In this document: positions 52,600-61,187 of the stretch, piece after piece
Numbering within the stretch: position 1 is the first letter of the stretch
Layout: each line of letters begins with the position of its first letter
Translations under genes and position numbers: made by a program
Assembly: GCF_013285385.1 (NCBI RefSeq)
Contig: NZ_CP054212.1
Span: forward strand, 4,030,001 to 4,094,000
Reading direction: 5' to 3'
DNA from: Paramixta manurensis
GTDB lineage: Bacteria > Pseudomonadota > Gammaproteobacteria > Enterobacterales > Enterobacteriaceae
DNA: 64,000 nucleotides
The notes under the pieces: model-generated
The model's database searches: none
What the model was told of the DNA's origin: nothing
The model's input: only the letters and a program-made list of their open reading frames with translations

Positions 52600-53169
52600 A
52601 TGATAACAACTCGCTCACTCGCCCTCGCACTCGCTTTGTTGTTGCCGCTCGCCGCCAACGCCCATAATTTTGTTGAAGGCCAGCGCGTTGCGCCGGTCGG
52701 TGTCGCCGACAAAGGTGAGCTACTCTGGCAACACGATGAGTTTAGCTACCAAAGCTGGAATAGCGCGCAACTGGCGGGAAAAGTGCGGGTGATACAACAT
52801 ATTGCCGGTCGCTCATCGGCAAAAGAAAAAAATGCGCCGCTGATTGAAGCGATAAAAGCCGCACAGTTGCCGCACGATCGCTATCAAACGACCACGATTG
52901 TCAATACCGATGACGCTATTCCCGGTACCGGCATGTTTGTGCGCAGCAGTATTGAAAGCAATAAGAAGCAGTACCCGTGGTCACAGTTTATTGTCGACAG
53001 CAATGGCGTGGTGAAAAAAAGTTGGAAGTTAGAAGACGGCGGCTCAGCGATCGTAGTGCTGGATAAACTGGGTGAGGTCCGTTTCGCTAAAGATGGCGCG
53101 CTGACGCAAGATGAGGTGCAACAGGTGATGGGTTTGCTGCATCAGTTACTGAAAACATCACCTAACTAA
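52600..53169 (+). CDS. ytfJ: YtfJ, periplasmic thioredoxin-fold family protein
   Basis: The 189-residue protein (E. coli 184) has a signal peptide (LALALALLLPLAANA) and a thioredoxin-like domain (LAGKVRVIQHIAGRSSAKEKN, TTIVNTDDAIPGTGMFVRSS, PWSQFIVDSNGVVKKSW). The usual CxxC pair is missing, so it is not a standard disulfide reductase. The function is unknown. Confidence 0.92.
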   Translation: MITTRSLALALALLLPLAANAHNFVEGQRVAPVGVADKGELLWQHDEFSYQSWNSAQLAGKVRVIQHIAGRSSAKEKNAPLIEAIKAAQLPHDRYQTTTIVNTDDAIPGTGMFVRSSIESNKKQYPWSQFIVDSNGVVKKSWKLEDGGSAIVVLDKLGEVRFAKDGALTQDEVQQVMGLLHQLLKTSPN

Positions 53170-53177
53170 TTCGAGCC

Positions 53178-53203
53178 GCAGGGAGACACATCCATCTCCC
53201 TGC
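53178..53203. terminator. Terminator between convergent ytfJ and cysQ
   Basis: GCAGGGAGA-CACATCCA-TCTCCCTGC is a perfect 9-bp stem between the two stop codons. Confidence 0.7.
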
Positions 53204-53210
53204 AAACTGG

Positions 53211-53957
53211 CTAAAAAATAGAGACACGAAACCCCGGATTCAGGAAGGATTCACGCGGTGCATAATCCAGCGTTTTCCCCTGCCAGTCATGGACATGCGC
53301 GCCAGCGGCAATCGCAACGGCATGCCCGGCGCCGGTATCCCAAATATTGGTTGGCCCAAAACGTGGGTAAAGCTGCGCTTTCCCTTCCGCCACCAGACAA
53401 AACTTAAGCGAGGAACCAATTGCCGTGGTTTGGTGCTCGCCCATCTGATTTAAATACTCTTTCAACTCTTCATCGCTAGCGGCATGAGAACGGCTAATCA
53501 CCACCAGCGGCGGACGTGCGTCGCGGATATGGATTTGTTCTTTATTACCGCCCTCTTCCTTCCAGGCTTTACCTTCCGCTGCCGAATACAGGATGCCGAG
53601 CGCCGGGGCATACACCACTCCCAGCGTGGGTTTACCTTGTTCGATGAGCGCGATATTCACGGTAAATTCGCCATTGCGCTTCAGAAACTCTTTGGTGCCA
53701 TCCAGCGGATCAACCAACCAGTAACGCTGCCAATGCTGGCGTACGTCCCAGCCGGGCGGATCTTCTTCTGACAGTACCGGTAACTCTGGCGTAAGCGCTG
53801 CCAATCCTTCAGCGATAACGGCATGTGCCGCAAGATCGGCAGCCGTTACCGGAGAATCATCCGATTTGTGAGAAACGTTAAGCGGAGCCTCGCCATCGTA
53901 AACCTTCATAATGGCATCGCCCGCCTTGCGCGCCAGTTGGCAAATTTGCTCTAACAT
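53211..53957 (-). CDS. cysQ: CysQ, 3'(2'),5'-bisphosphate nucleotidase
   Basis: The 248-residue inositol-monophosphatase-family enzyme (E. coli 246) shows the Mg2+ motif WLVDPLDGTKEFLKRNGEF near 80-98 and the second motif NIWDTGAGHAVAIAAGA near 205. It removes the 3'-phosphate from PAP and PAPS, recycling the by-product of sulfate assimilation. It is divergent from cpdB, another nucleotide phosphatase. Confidence 0.95.
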   Translation of the reverse strand: MLEQICQLARKAGDAIMKVYDGEAPLNVSHKSDDSPVTAADLAAHAVIAEGLAALTPELPVLSEEDPPGWDVRQHWQRYWLVDPLDGTKEFLKRNGEFTVNIALIEQGKPTLGVVYAPALGILYSAAEGKAWKEEGGNKEQIHIRDARPPLVVISRSHAASDEELKEYLNQMGEHQTTAIGSSLKFCLVAEGKAQLYPRFGPTNIWDTGAGHAVAIAAGAHVHDWQGKTLDYAPRESFLNPGFRVSIF

Positions 53958-54271
53958 TTGTCACCTCGTTATCGATTAACGGCATGTAATATTGATGGTG
54001 TCATTACTCGCTATGTAGACGCAAGTATGAGGATAGCAGTTCAGTTATGCGAATCCCCTGACATCTCATTTTTTGCTATAGAACTTTTTAATATCAATAG
54101 CATACTCCACTTCCTCGCGCCACGCTATGCCATGCTCCCGGCGATGATCTGCCGCCATCACGGCAACTCAATTTCTGTCACACATCACAATTTTATGAAT
54201 TAAAAAGTAACATTTGCAGATTATTTTGCGATGTTTGTTGTATTTCAGGATGAATAAAACGGAGAGATACC
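53958..54271. other. 314-bp divergent region between cysQ and cpdB
   Basis: AT-rich towards cpdB. A possible small reading frame here has no family look or ribosome site. Both promoters should lie here; no firm boxes can be named. Confidence 0.5.
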
Positions 54272-56218
54272 ATGTTTAAGCCCTGCATCACGCTACTGGC
54301 GCTGGCGATAACCACCGCAACCTCAGCCGCCACGGTGGACCTACGTCTAATGGAAACCACCGACCTACACAGTAACATGATGGACTTTGATTATTATAAG
54401 GATACGCCCACCGAAAAATTTGGGCTGGTTCGTACCGCAACGCTGATCGAAGCCGCACGTAATGAGGTAAAAAATAGCCTGTTAGTTGATAACGGCGACG
54501 TTATTCAGGGCAGCCCGCTGGGTGATTACATGGCGGCGAAAGGTTTAAGCAAAGGCGAAATTCATCCGGTCTATAAGGCGATGAATACGCTGGATTATAC
54601 GGTGGGAAACCTTGGCAATCATGAATTTAATTATGGGCTGGAATACTTACATCAGGCGATTAATGGTGCCCGTTTTCCTTATATTAATGCCAATATCATC
54701 TCGCTAAAAACCGGTAAGCCACTGTTTACACCCTATTTGATTAAACCGGTGACGGTCACCGATCGCGACGGTCAGCCCCATACGCTGAAAATTGGTTACA
54801 TCGGTTTTGTCCCACCACAAATTATGGTCTGGGATAAACCTCGCTTGCAGGGCAAGGTTACCGTGAATGATATTACGGAAACCGCGAAAAAATGGGTGCC
54901 GGAGATGCGTAAACAGGGCGCTGACCTGGTGGTCGCCATCCCCCATTCTGGCCTTTCCAGCGAACCCTGGCACGCACTGGCCGAAAACTCGGTGTATTAC
55001 TTAAGCCAAGTTCCAGGTATTGACGCCATTATGTTTGGGCATGCGCATGCGGTTTTTCCTGGCGAAGATTTTGCCAACATCAAAGGGGCGGATATCGCTC
55101 AGGGAACGCTAAACGGTATTCCGGCGGTGATGCCCGGCATGTGGGGCGATCATCTCGGGGTGATTGATCTGGTACTGGCTGAAAATAAAGGCCACTGGCA
55201 GGTAAGCTCGGCGAAAGCGGAAGCGCGCCCAATTTATGACAGCGTAGGCAAACGCTCCCTGGCAGCAGAAGATCCGGCGTTGGTGAAAGTGCTGGCTGCC
55301 GATCACCAGGCGACGCGTGCCTTTGTGGCAAAGCCCATCGGCAAAGCGGCGGATGTCATGTATAGCTATCTGGCGTTGGTACAGGATGATCCCACGGTAC
55401 AAATCGTCAACAACGCCCAACGTGACTATGTGAAACACTTTATTCAGGGCGATCCTGACTTGGCCAATTTGCCGGTCTTGTCTGCCGCCGCACCGTTTAA
55501 AGTGGGCGGCCGGAAAAACGATCCCGCCAGCTATGTGGAAGTAGAAAAAGGTGAGATGACCTTCCGTAACGCGGCAGATCTCTACCTGTATCCCAACACG
55601 CTGGTCGTGATGAAAGTGAGTGGTAAAGAGGTCAGAGAATGGCTGGAGTGCTCCGCCGGTCAGTTCCGGCAAATTGATATTCATTCTCGCCAGCCGCAAT
55701 CGCTGATTAATTGGGATTTTCGGACCTATAATTTCGATGTTATTGATGGGGTAAATTATCAAATCGATGTGACCCAACCGGCACGTTACGATGCCGAATG
55801 CGGGCTGATTGATCGCCAGGCTTTCCGAATTAAGCACTTAACGTATCAAGGGAAACCTATCGATGAGCACGCGACCTTCCTAGTTGCGACCAATAACTAT
55901 CGCGCCTATGGCGGAAAGTTTGCCGGTACTGGCGATAAGCATATCGCTTTTGCCTCTCCTGATGAAAACCGCGCCATTGTTGCGGCCTACATTAGCGCGC
56001 AAACCAAAGCGCAGGGCGAAGTACAGCCACAAGCGGATAATAACTGGCGCCTGGCGCCAATAGCCAGCCAGACGGCGTTGGATATTCGCTTTGAAACCGC
56101 ACCGACGAAGAAGGCAGACGCATTTATTCAGCGCTATGCGCAATATCCTCTTGAAAAACAAGGAACCGATAAGATCGGCTTTCAAATTTATCGGCTCAAT
56201 CTCCAGTCATCACGCTAA
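54272..56218 (+). CDS. cpdB: CpdB, periplasmic 2',3'-cyclic-nucleotide 2'-phosphodiesterase/3'-nucleotidase
   Basis: The 648-residue protein (E. coli 647) has a signal peptide (CITLLALAITTATSAA) and a metallophosphatase domain. Its metal motifs are LMETTDLHSNMMDFDYY, LLVDNGDVIQGSPLGDYM, VGNLGNHEFNYGLEYL and FGHAHAVFPG. A 5'-nucleotidase C-terminal domain from about residue 370 has VATNNYRAYGGKF. It scavenges cyclic and 3' nucleotides in the periplasm. The start is preceded by GGAGAG. Confidence 0.96.
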   Translation: MFKPCITLLALAITTATSAATVDLRLMETTDLHSNMMDFDYYKDTPTEKFGLVRTATLIEAARNEVKNSLLVDNGDVIQGSPLGDYMAAKGLSKGEIHPVYKAMNTLDYTVGNLGNHEFNYGLEYLHQAINGARFPYINANIISLKTGKPLFTPYLIKPVTVTDRDGQPHTLKIGYIGFVPPQIMVWDKPRLQGKVTVNDITETAKKWVPEMRKQGADLVVAIPHSGLSSEPWHALAENSVYYLSQVPGIDAIMFGHAHAVFPGEDFANIKGADIAQGTLNGIPAVMPGMWGDHLGVIDLVLAENKGHWQVSSAKAEARPIYDSVGKRSLAAEDPALVKVLAADHQATRAFVAKPIGKAADVMYSYLALVQDDPTVQIVNNAQRDYVKHFIQGDPDLANLPVLSAAAPFKVGGRKNDPASYVEVEKGEMTFRNAADLYLYPNTLVVMKVSGKEVREWLECSAGQFRQIDIHSRQPQSLINWDFRTYNFDVIDGVNYQIDVTQPARYDAECGLIDRQAFRIKHLTYQGKPIDEHATFLVATNNYRAYGGKFAGTGDKHIAFASPDENRAIVAAYISAQTKAQGEVQPQADNNWRLAPIASQTALDIRFETAPTKKADAFIQRYAQYPLEKQGTDKIGFQIYRLNLQSSR

Positions 56219-56225
56219 GCGAATG

Positions 56226-56252
56226 TCGGCCCGCGCTCGCGGGCCGATCGTT
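56226..56252 (+). terminator. Terminator of cpdB
   Basis: CGGCCCGCG and CGCGGGCCG arms with a tiny loop lie 8 bases after the stop; the following T run is weak (ATCGTT). Confidence 0.65.
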
Positions 56253-56303
56253 AAGGCGCACATTTAAACACGCAATCGACAAAATTGTGCTGGTCGCCAA
56301 CAA

Positions 56304-56326
56304 AAGATGCATTTAAAATACATCTT
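56304..56326. promoter_or_regulatory. NsrR operator upstream of ytfE
   Basis: AAGATGCATTT-A-AAATACATCTT is an 11-1-11 inverted repeat that differs from the NsrR consensus at one base. NsrR is the nitric-oxide-sensitive repressor that controls ytfE in E. coli. The site lies 29 bases before the ytfE start and overlaps a likely -10 (TATAAA near 56326). Confidence 0.85.
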
Positions 56327-56354
56327 ATAAATGACATCTCAGAGGTATCAACAC

Positions 56355-57023
56355 ATGGCAGCACTACGTACAACATCGTTAGGACAATTGGCAATTGAGA
56401 TCCCCGGCTCGACCGCGCTGTTTCGTAAATATGAGCTGGATTTTTGTTGCGGCGGGAAAAAGACGCTGGAACAACTCGCCAACCAGCGCTCGCTGGATAT
56501 TGATGTAATTGAAAGCGAACTGGCGGCGCTGTCGCAGGATGAAAACGGCGCGCGTGACTGGCGCACGGCAACGTTAACCGAATTGATCGCACACATTTTA
56601 GTGCGTTTCCATCAGCGTCATCGCGAACAATTGCCGGAACTGATCCTGATGGCAGAGAAAGTGGAACGCGTGCATGGTGAGAAGGCCGCTTGTCCGAAAG
56701 GGTTGAGCCGCGTGCTGAACCAGGTTTATCAACATCTCAGCGACCATATGATGAAAGAAGAGCGGGTCTTATTTCCGTTAATTGAGCAAGGACAGGGCGC
56801 ACAAGCAGCCGGTCCAATCTCAGTAATGGAATTTGAGCACAATGAAGCCGGTGAACAATTAGAGGTGATTAAGATGCTCACCAATAATCTTACGCCACCC
56901 GCCGGAGCCTGCACGACCTGGCGCGCCTTATACAGTGGAACAAGCGAGTTTATTGAGGATTTGATGCAACATATTCATCTGGAAAATAATTTATTATTCC
57001 CACGCGCGTTACGCGGAGAATAA
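56355..57023 (+). CDS. ytfE: YtfE (RIC), di-iron repair of iron centres protein
   Basis: The ATG at 56355 gives 222 residues (E. coli 220); a frame start eight codons earlier overlaps the promoter and is unlikely. The N-terminal ScdA-like domain has FRKYELDFCCGGKKTL. The hemerythrin-like domain has iron-ligand histidines in FHQRHREQLPEL, SDHMMKEERVLFP, EFEHNEAGEQL and HIHLENNLLFPRAL. It repairs Fe-S clusters after nitrosative or oxidative damage. Confidence 0.95.
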   Translation: MAALRTTSLGQLAIEIPGSTALFRKYELDFCCGGKKTLEQLANQRSLDIDVIESELAALSQDENGARDWRTATLTELIAHILVRFHQRHREQLPELILMAEKVERVHGEKAACPKGLSRVLNQVYQHLSDHMMKEERVLFPLIEQGQGAQAAGPISVMEFEHNEAGEQLEVIKMLTNNLTPPAGACTTWRALYSGTSEFIEDLMQHIHLENNLLFPRALRGE

Positions 57024-57043
57024 TTTTTCAAACGGTAAAATAA

Positions 57044-57080
57044 AAGCCAGCGCCGTAGACTATCCCGGCGCTGGCTTATT
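57044..57080. terminator. Bidirectional terminator between ytfE and the double-glycine peptide gene
   Basis: AAGCCAGCGCCG and CGGCGCTGGCTT form a perfect 12-bp stem, with AT-rich flanks on both sides. Confidence 0.8.
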
Positions 57081-57100
57081 AATACCCAATTTATTGGATA

Positions 57101-57334
57101 TTAACGGCTTTTGAACCAGTCAACGATGCCGCGAATACCTTCGCTCATTTCACGAACAGCGCCAACGACATTCAATTCAATGATGTAGCCAATGCCTTTA
57201 CCTAATTGCGCGGCGGCCGCACTAACGTCTTCGCTAACCGCATTACCAATTGACAATCCGATTTTTTCGCCGATGTTAGCGATAAAGAACCCACCTGAAA
57301 TATTTGCAACTTCTTTATTATTTAATTCACGCAT
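57101..57334 (-). CDS. Double-glycine-leader, microcin/bacteriocin-like peptide
   Basis: The 77-residue peptide opens MRELNNKEVANISGG, the classic leader of class II bacteriocins and microcins, whose GG (residues 14-15) is cut by C39 peptidase exporters. The predicted mature part (62 residues) is glycine/alanine/isoleucine-rich with GxxxG-like spacing (IGEKIGLSIGNAV, LGKGIGYIIELNVVGAV) and ends DWFKSR, suggesting membrane-active helices. A GGAGAC site precedes the ATG. No exporter with a C39 domain and no recognisable immunity gene lies nearby; the type I exporter at 19-22 kb lacks a C39 domain. In E. coli this slot holds cycA. Confidence 0.7.
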   Translation of the reverse strand: MRELNNKEVANISGGFFIANIGEKIGLSIGNAVSEDVSAAAAQLGKGIGYIIELNVVGAVREMSEGIRGIVDWFKSR

Positions 57335-57482
57335 TTTATTGTCTCCATGAAGAAATTAGATTTAACCGCTGCTTTCCAATAAAGCGGCAGGGACAATTAC
57401 ACCTAAAATCCGGAAACATATAAATAGTAATCTCTTGATTTTTCTGGAGTGATTTCATTTATAAAAATGAAAAAGCATCCAG

Positions 57483-57516
57483 AAAAAGGTATAGCATTGC
57501 GATTATGCTATACCTC
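57483..57516 (-). terminator. Terminator of fklB
   Basis: On the minus strand AGGTATAGCAT and ATGCTATACCT arms flank a 7-base loop, then TTTTTC. Confidence 0.85.
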
Positions 57517-57537
57517 ACGTTTACTCCGCGCCGGTAT

Positions 57538-58158
57538 TTACAGAATTTCCAGTAACTCAACTTCAAATATTAGCGTGCTGAACGGCGGAATCGACGCGCC
57601 AGCGCCACGCTCACCATAAGCCAAGTTATGCGGAATAGTCAGTTCCCATTTAGACCCGACCGGCATCAGCGTTAATGCCTCAATCCAACCGGCGATGACA
57701 CCGCTAACCGGAAACTCAGCCGGTTCACCACGCGCCACGGAACTGTCAAACACCGTACCGTCAATCAATTTTCCGGTGTAATGCACCCGCACGCGATCCT
57801 GACGCGAAGGGATTTCGCCCTCGCCCTGCTTAATCACGCTGAACTGTAGGCCAGATTCAGTGCTGCTTACACCTTCACGTTTGATGTTCTCATCAAGGTA
57901 TTTCTGACCTTCAGAGGCCATTTCTTGCTGACGTTCTCGGCGAACGGCATCAGCACGTTCGTGTACTTCACGCAGCGCACGGTGTACAACATCCACCGGC
58001 ACCGCTGGCGCATTCCCTTCCAACGCATCACGCAGGCCCGCCAGCAGCGCTTCAGGCTGTAGCCCTTGCAAACCCGACTCCAGCAATTGCTGGCCAACCT
58101 GTAAACCAATACCGTAACTTGCTTGCGCTTCGACGCTATCAAAAGAAGGGGTGGTCAT
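57538..58158 (-). CDS. fklB: FklB, FKBP-type peptidyl-prolyl isomerase (FKBP22)
   Basis: The start at 58158 (AAGGAAAAAGT upstream) gives 206 residues, as in E. coli. An N-terminal dimerisation helical domain (about 1-95) is followed by the FKBP domain with VRVHYTGKLIDGTVFDSS, GVIAGWIEALTLMPVGSKWELTIP-type and GASIPPFSTLIFEVELLEIL-type strands. It catalyses prolyl isomerisation in the cytoplasm. Confidence 0.95.
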   Translation of the reverse strand: MTTPSFDSVEAQASYGIGLQVGQQLLESGLQGLQPEALLAGLRDALEGNAPAVPVDVVHRALREVHERADAVRRERQQEMASEGQKYLDENIKREGVSSTESGLQFSVIKQGEGEIPSRQDRVRVHYTGKLIDGTVFDSSVARGEPAEFPVSGVIAGWIEALTLMPVGSKWELTIPHNLAYGERGAGASIPPFSTLIFEVELLEIL

Positions 58159-58513
58159 ACTTTTTCCTTTCATGATGGATAAACAACAGAATGGCGCAGC
58201 ATAACAGCGCTGGCTGCGTGGGTAAAATCGGGTTTAAGGGGGAGATGACTTTTTGTCCGGAAAAGGAAACAATAGCGTTAATGACTTTTGTGAATGTGGG
58301 CAGGCACTTCGCGCCAGATTTGCGCATACTAAAGTCACATGTCGTGGTAACGCGACGCGCTAGTTTATGACCGTTCACACTGAGAGAAGAAATATGGGCC
58401 AGATAGCCCCAAGACGACGCGGGAAGCGCCTGCCATTTTACCATCCGGTTTTAAAAATGTGGATGGCGAGCCGCCCATCCAGCGCGCGACAAAGGCGCGA
58501 GGAGGAGGAAGTT
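58159..58513. other. 355-bp divergent region between fklB and ytfB
   Basis: No gene is seen. A frame runs in from 58367 towards ytfB, but the strong AGGAGG before 58514 argues that it is leader. Both promoters should lie here. Confidence 0.45.
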
Positions 58514-59086
58514 ATGCATAAGGAATCTTCGTCACGCGCCATGCCATGGTTCCATAAACTCTGGCATGGTCTGGATAATATTCGCTGGATGGATCCTCTG
58601 CCGGCACCACATCGTCGCGGTATTTTGCTCGCGCTGGTGATTATGCTGTTGGCCTTCCTATGGCCTTCTGCTACGCCGCAATATCCGGTAGAAAGGCCGG
58701 TTTCCGCGCAGCAGAATAACAGTGATAATCGTGCGCCGATACAGGCGAATCTCGATGATCGCTCCTCGCCAGACCATAATAATAGCCAAGCTCCGGCTTC
58801 TCCTCCCGCCCAGCCAGCCGATCGAGGGCAATGGCGTAACTTCCAGATAGCTTCCGGGCAGACGCTGGCGCAGCTATTTCGCGATAATAATCTTCAGGTG
58901 AGTGATGTGTTTGCTATGGCACAGGTTGAGGGTGATGATAAACCGCTCAGCAACCTGCACAGTGGGCAGCAAGTGAAAGTTCGCCAGGATGCCCAAGGCG
59001 TAGTAACCGGATTGACGATTGATACGGATAACGGGCCGGTGTTATTTACCCGCCAGCCGGATGGCTCATTTATCCGCGCGCAATAA
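58514..59086 (+). CDS. ytfB: YtfB, OapA-like LysM/opacity-associated cell-division protein
   Basis: The ATG at 58514 follows AGGAGGAAGTT and gives 190 residues (E. coli 212). The DNIRWMDPLPAPHRRGILLAL stretch leads into one membrane segment (about 37-52). A Pro/Gln/Asn/Ser-rich linker and a C-terminal LysM-like OapA domain follow (GQTLAQLFRDNNLQVSDVFAMAQVEG, LFTRQPDGSFIRAQ). In E. coli YtfB binds glycans and affects cell division. The linker is shorter than in E. coli. Confidence 0.9.
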   Translation: MHKESSSRAMPWFHKLWHGLDNIRWMDPLPAPHRRGILLALVIMLLAFLWPSATPQYPVERPVSAQQNNSDNRAPIQANLDDRSSPDHNNSQAPASPPAQPADRGQWRNFQIASGQTLAQLFRDNNLQVSDVFAMAQVEGDDKPLSNLHSGQQVKVRQDAQGVVTGLTIDTDNGPVLFTRQPDGSFIRAQ

Positions 59087-59195
59087 TCTCCACCAAGAAA
59101 TTACGCAGGACTATACACACGTTGTAGGTGGCAACCAGGCTTCATAACGGCGTCCTGTCGATGCGTTACTGCCCGATCATACGCGTGAGCGTCAA

Positions 59196-59229
59196 AAACA
59201 AAAACGCCGGCACAAGGCCGGCGTTTTCA
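59196..59229. terminator. Terminator of the rpsF-priB-rpsR-rplI operon (also after ytfB)
   Basis: AAACGCCGGC and GCCGGCGTTT arms with a 5-base loop; the flanking A run (59194-59204) gives a T run for the ribosomal operon on the minus strand. Confidence 0.85.
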
Positions 59230-59247
59230 TCGGGTAACTAACAGCGA

Positions 59248-59700
59248 TTAAGCTTCAGTAACCACGTTTACAGTCAGCTTAGCGAAGACTTCGCTGTGAA
59301 CCTGGAAGTCCACTTCGTGCTCACCAGTTGTGCGCAGAACACCGTTCGGCAGGCGAACTTCGCTCTTAGCAACTTCAACGCCAGCCGCGGTAACCGCGTC
59401 AGCGATATCGCGAGTACCAATAGAACCGAACAGTTTGCCTTCGTCGCCTGCTTTAGACGCGATGGTAACGGTGCCCAGTGCATTGATTTTCTCAGCGCGA
59501 GCATTAGCCGCAGCCAGAACGTCAGCCAGTTTAGCTTCCAGTTCAGCACGACGCGCTTCGAAATACTCAACGTTTTTCTTGGTAGCAGGAACCGCTTTAC
59601 CCTGTGGAACCAGGAAGTTACGCGCATAACCCGCTTTAACATTAACCTGATCGCCCAGGCTACCCAGGTTTGCTACTTTATCAAGCAGAATAACTTGCAT
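59248..59700 (-). CDS. rplI: Ribosomal protein bL9
   Basis: The 150-residue product is near E. coli length (149). The signature VILLDKVANLGSLGDQVNVKAGYARNFL-type N-domain, the long connecting helix and the C-domain (GSIGTRDIADAV, LPNGVLRTTGEHEVDF) are all present. It is part of the large subunit near the L1 stalk. It is the last gene of its operon. Confidence 0.97.
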   Translation of the reverse strand: MQVILLDKVANLGSLGDQVNVKAGYARNFLVPQGKAVPATKKNVEYFEARRAELEAKLADVLAAANARAEKINALGTVTIASKAGDEGKLFGSIGTRDIADAVTAAGVEVAKSEVRLPNGVLRTTGEHEVDFQVHSEVFAKLTVNVVTEA

Positions 59701-59739
59701 TACCTTATCCTCTTAAAGTCGTTAAATGACAGCAGCCGA

Positions 59740-60289
<550 letters not shown>

Positions 60290-60295
60290 GGTTGA

Positions 60296-60691
60296 TTACT
60301 CTTCAGAATCCCCAGCATCTGCATCATCAGAGGTTTCGTTGGCAAAATCTTCACGACGCTCACGGCGCTCATCTTTCGCTTTAACCATTGGAGATGCTTC
60401 AGTTACCGCGTGCTTAACGCGCATAACCATGCTACGGATAACGGCGTCGTTGAAGCGGAAGTTAGTTTCCAGCTCATCGATCACTTCCTGCGGCGCTTCA
60501 ACGTTCAGCAGAACGTAGTGTGCTTTGTGCAGTTTGTTGATCGGGTAAGCTAACTGACGGCGGCCCCAGTCTTCCAGACGGTGAATCGTGCCCTGAGCAC
60601 CAGTGATAGCACCAGTGTAACGCTCGATCATGCCCGGAACCTGTTCGCTTTGGTCAGGATGAACCATAAATACGATTTCGTAATGACGCAT
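60296..60691 (-). CDS. rpsF: Ribosomal protein bS6
   Basis: The 131-residue product equals E. coli. MRHYEIVFMVHPDQSEQVPGM opens it, with the RLEDWGRRQLAYPINKLHKAHYVL RNA-contact strand and an acidic C-terminal tail ending GDSEE, the site where RimK adds glutamates in E. coli. It is first in its operon, with a conserved leader. Confidence 0.97.
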   Translation of the reverse strand: MRHYEIVFMVHPDQSEQVPGMIERYTGAITGAQGTIHRLEDWGRRQLAYPINKLHKAHYVLLNVEAPQEVIDELETNFRFNDAVIRSMVMRVKHAVTEASPMVKAKDERRERREDFANETSDDADAGDSEE

Positions 60692-60760
60692 CGAATTTGC
60701 TCCTTACGGATTATTCAGCCTCCTGTCAGGGTCAACCGCGGCCCATGGAAGCAAGGAACG
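60692..60760 (-). promoter_or_regulatory. Candidate S6:S18-binding autoregulatory leader of rpsF
   Basis: The leader just before rpsF has GACAGGAGGCTGAATAATCC and then a CCG-containing bulge and GTAAGGAG, which closely match the enterobacterial rpsF leader. In other bacteria an S6:S18 complex binds such a leader through a CCG motif to repress the operon. Folding was done only by eye. Confidence 0.45.
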
Positions 60761-60934
60761 TTTTTGAAGTGCGGCTGAAAAATTGACGCGTAATCATACT
60801 GGCGTAGGTCAGGAAACTCAAGCAATGAAAGGAATTAAATCGCGCTCTGCGCTACACTATTTAAAGACGTCAATAAAGCGGCCTTTCTTGCTTCACGACG
60901 TCACAGCGTAATACCTTGCATCGTGGGGTCGATT

Positions 60935-61141
60935 ATGAAAATTATCGCCATCGCCACTTTACTCGGTCTCTTCCTGTCTACGTCCGCCCTCGCCAGCTCC
61001 GCTGACTGTGCGCAGCAGATTAGAAGTAACGGCAGCAAAGCGGCTTCAACTTATGTTTATGTCAACCGTATCGCAACGCCTGTCGGTAACCATCACCGCG
61101 AAAAACAGTTCGTTGCGCGTGGGTTATCGCAGCAGTTGTGA
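60935..61141 (+). CDS. Small exported protein of unknown function
   Basis: The ATG at 60935 (GTGGGG upstream) gives 68 residues. It has a strong signal peptide (IIAIATLLGLFLSTSALAS, cleavage near residue 22) and a short mature part ADCAQQIRSNGSKAAS.... The last 30 residues, from YVNRIATPVGNH, look less protein-like, so a frameshift or a decayed end is possible. E. coli carries yjfY, a small exported DUF1471 protein, at this place, but no DUF1471 pattern is visible here. Confidence 0.4.
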   Translation: MKIIAIATLLGLFLSTSALASSADCAQQIRSNGSKAASTYVYVNRIATPVGNHHREKQFVARGLSQQL

Positions 61142-61150
61142 TCGCCAGAA

Positions 61151-61181
61151 CCATGGGCCGGAATACACTTCCGGCCCATGG
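61151..61181. terminator. Perfect 11-bp hairpin between the small exported gene and yjfP
   Basis: CCATGGGCCGG-AATACACTT-CCGGCCCATGG lies between convergent stop codons, with no T run on either side. It is a bidirectional terminator or mRNA-end stabiliser. Confidence 0.55.
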
Positions 61182-61187
61182 TCCATC

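Noticed and set aside
57358..57480. A 40-codon minus-strand frame (MKSLQKNQE... with a CNCPC motif) just upstream of the double-glycine peptide, considered as an immunity gene
   Set aside because: No ribosome site, no membrane segment, and it ends inside the ribosome site of the peptide gene.
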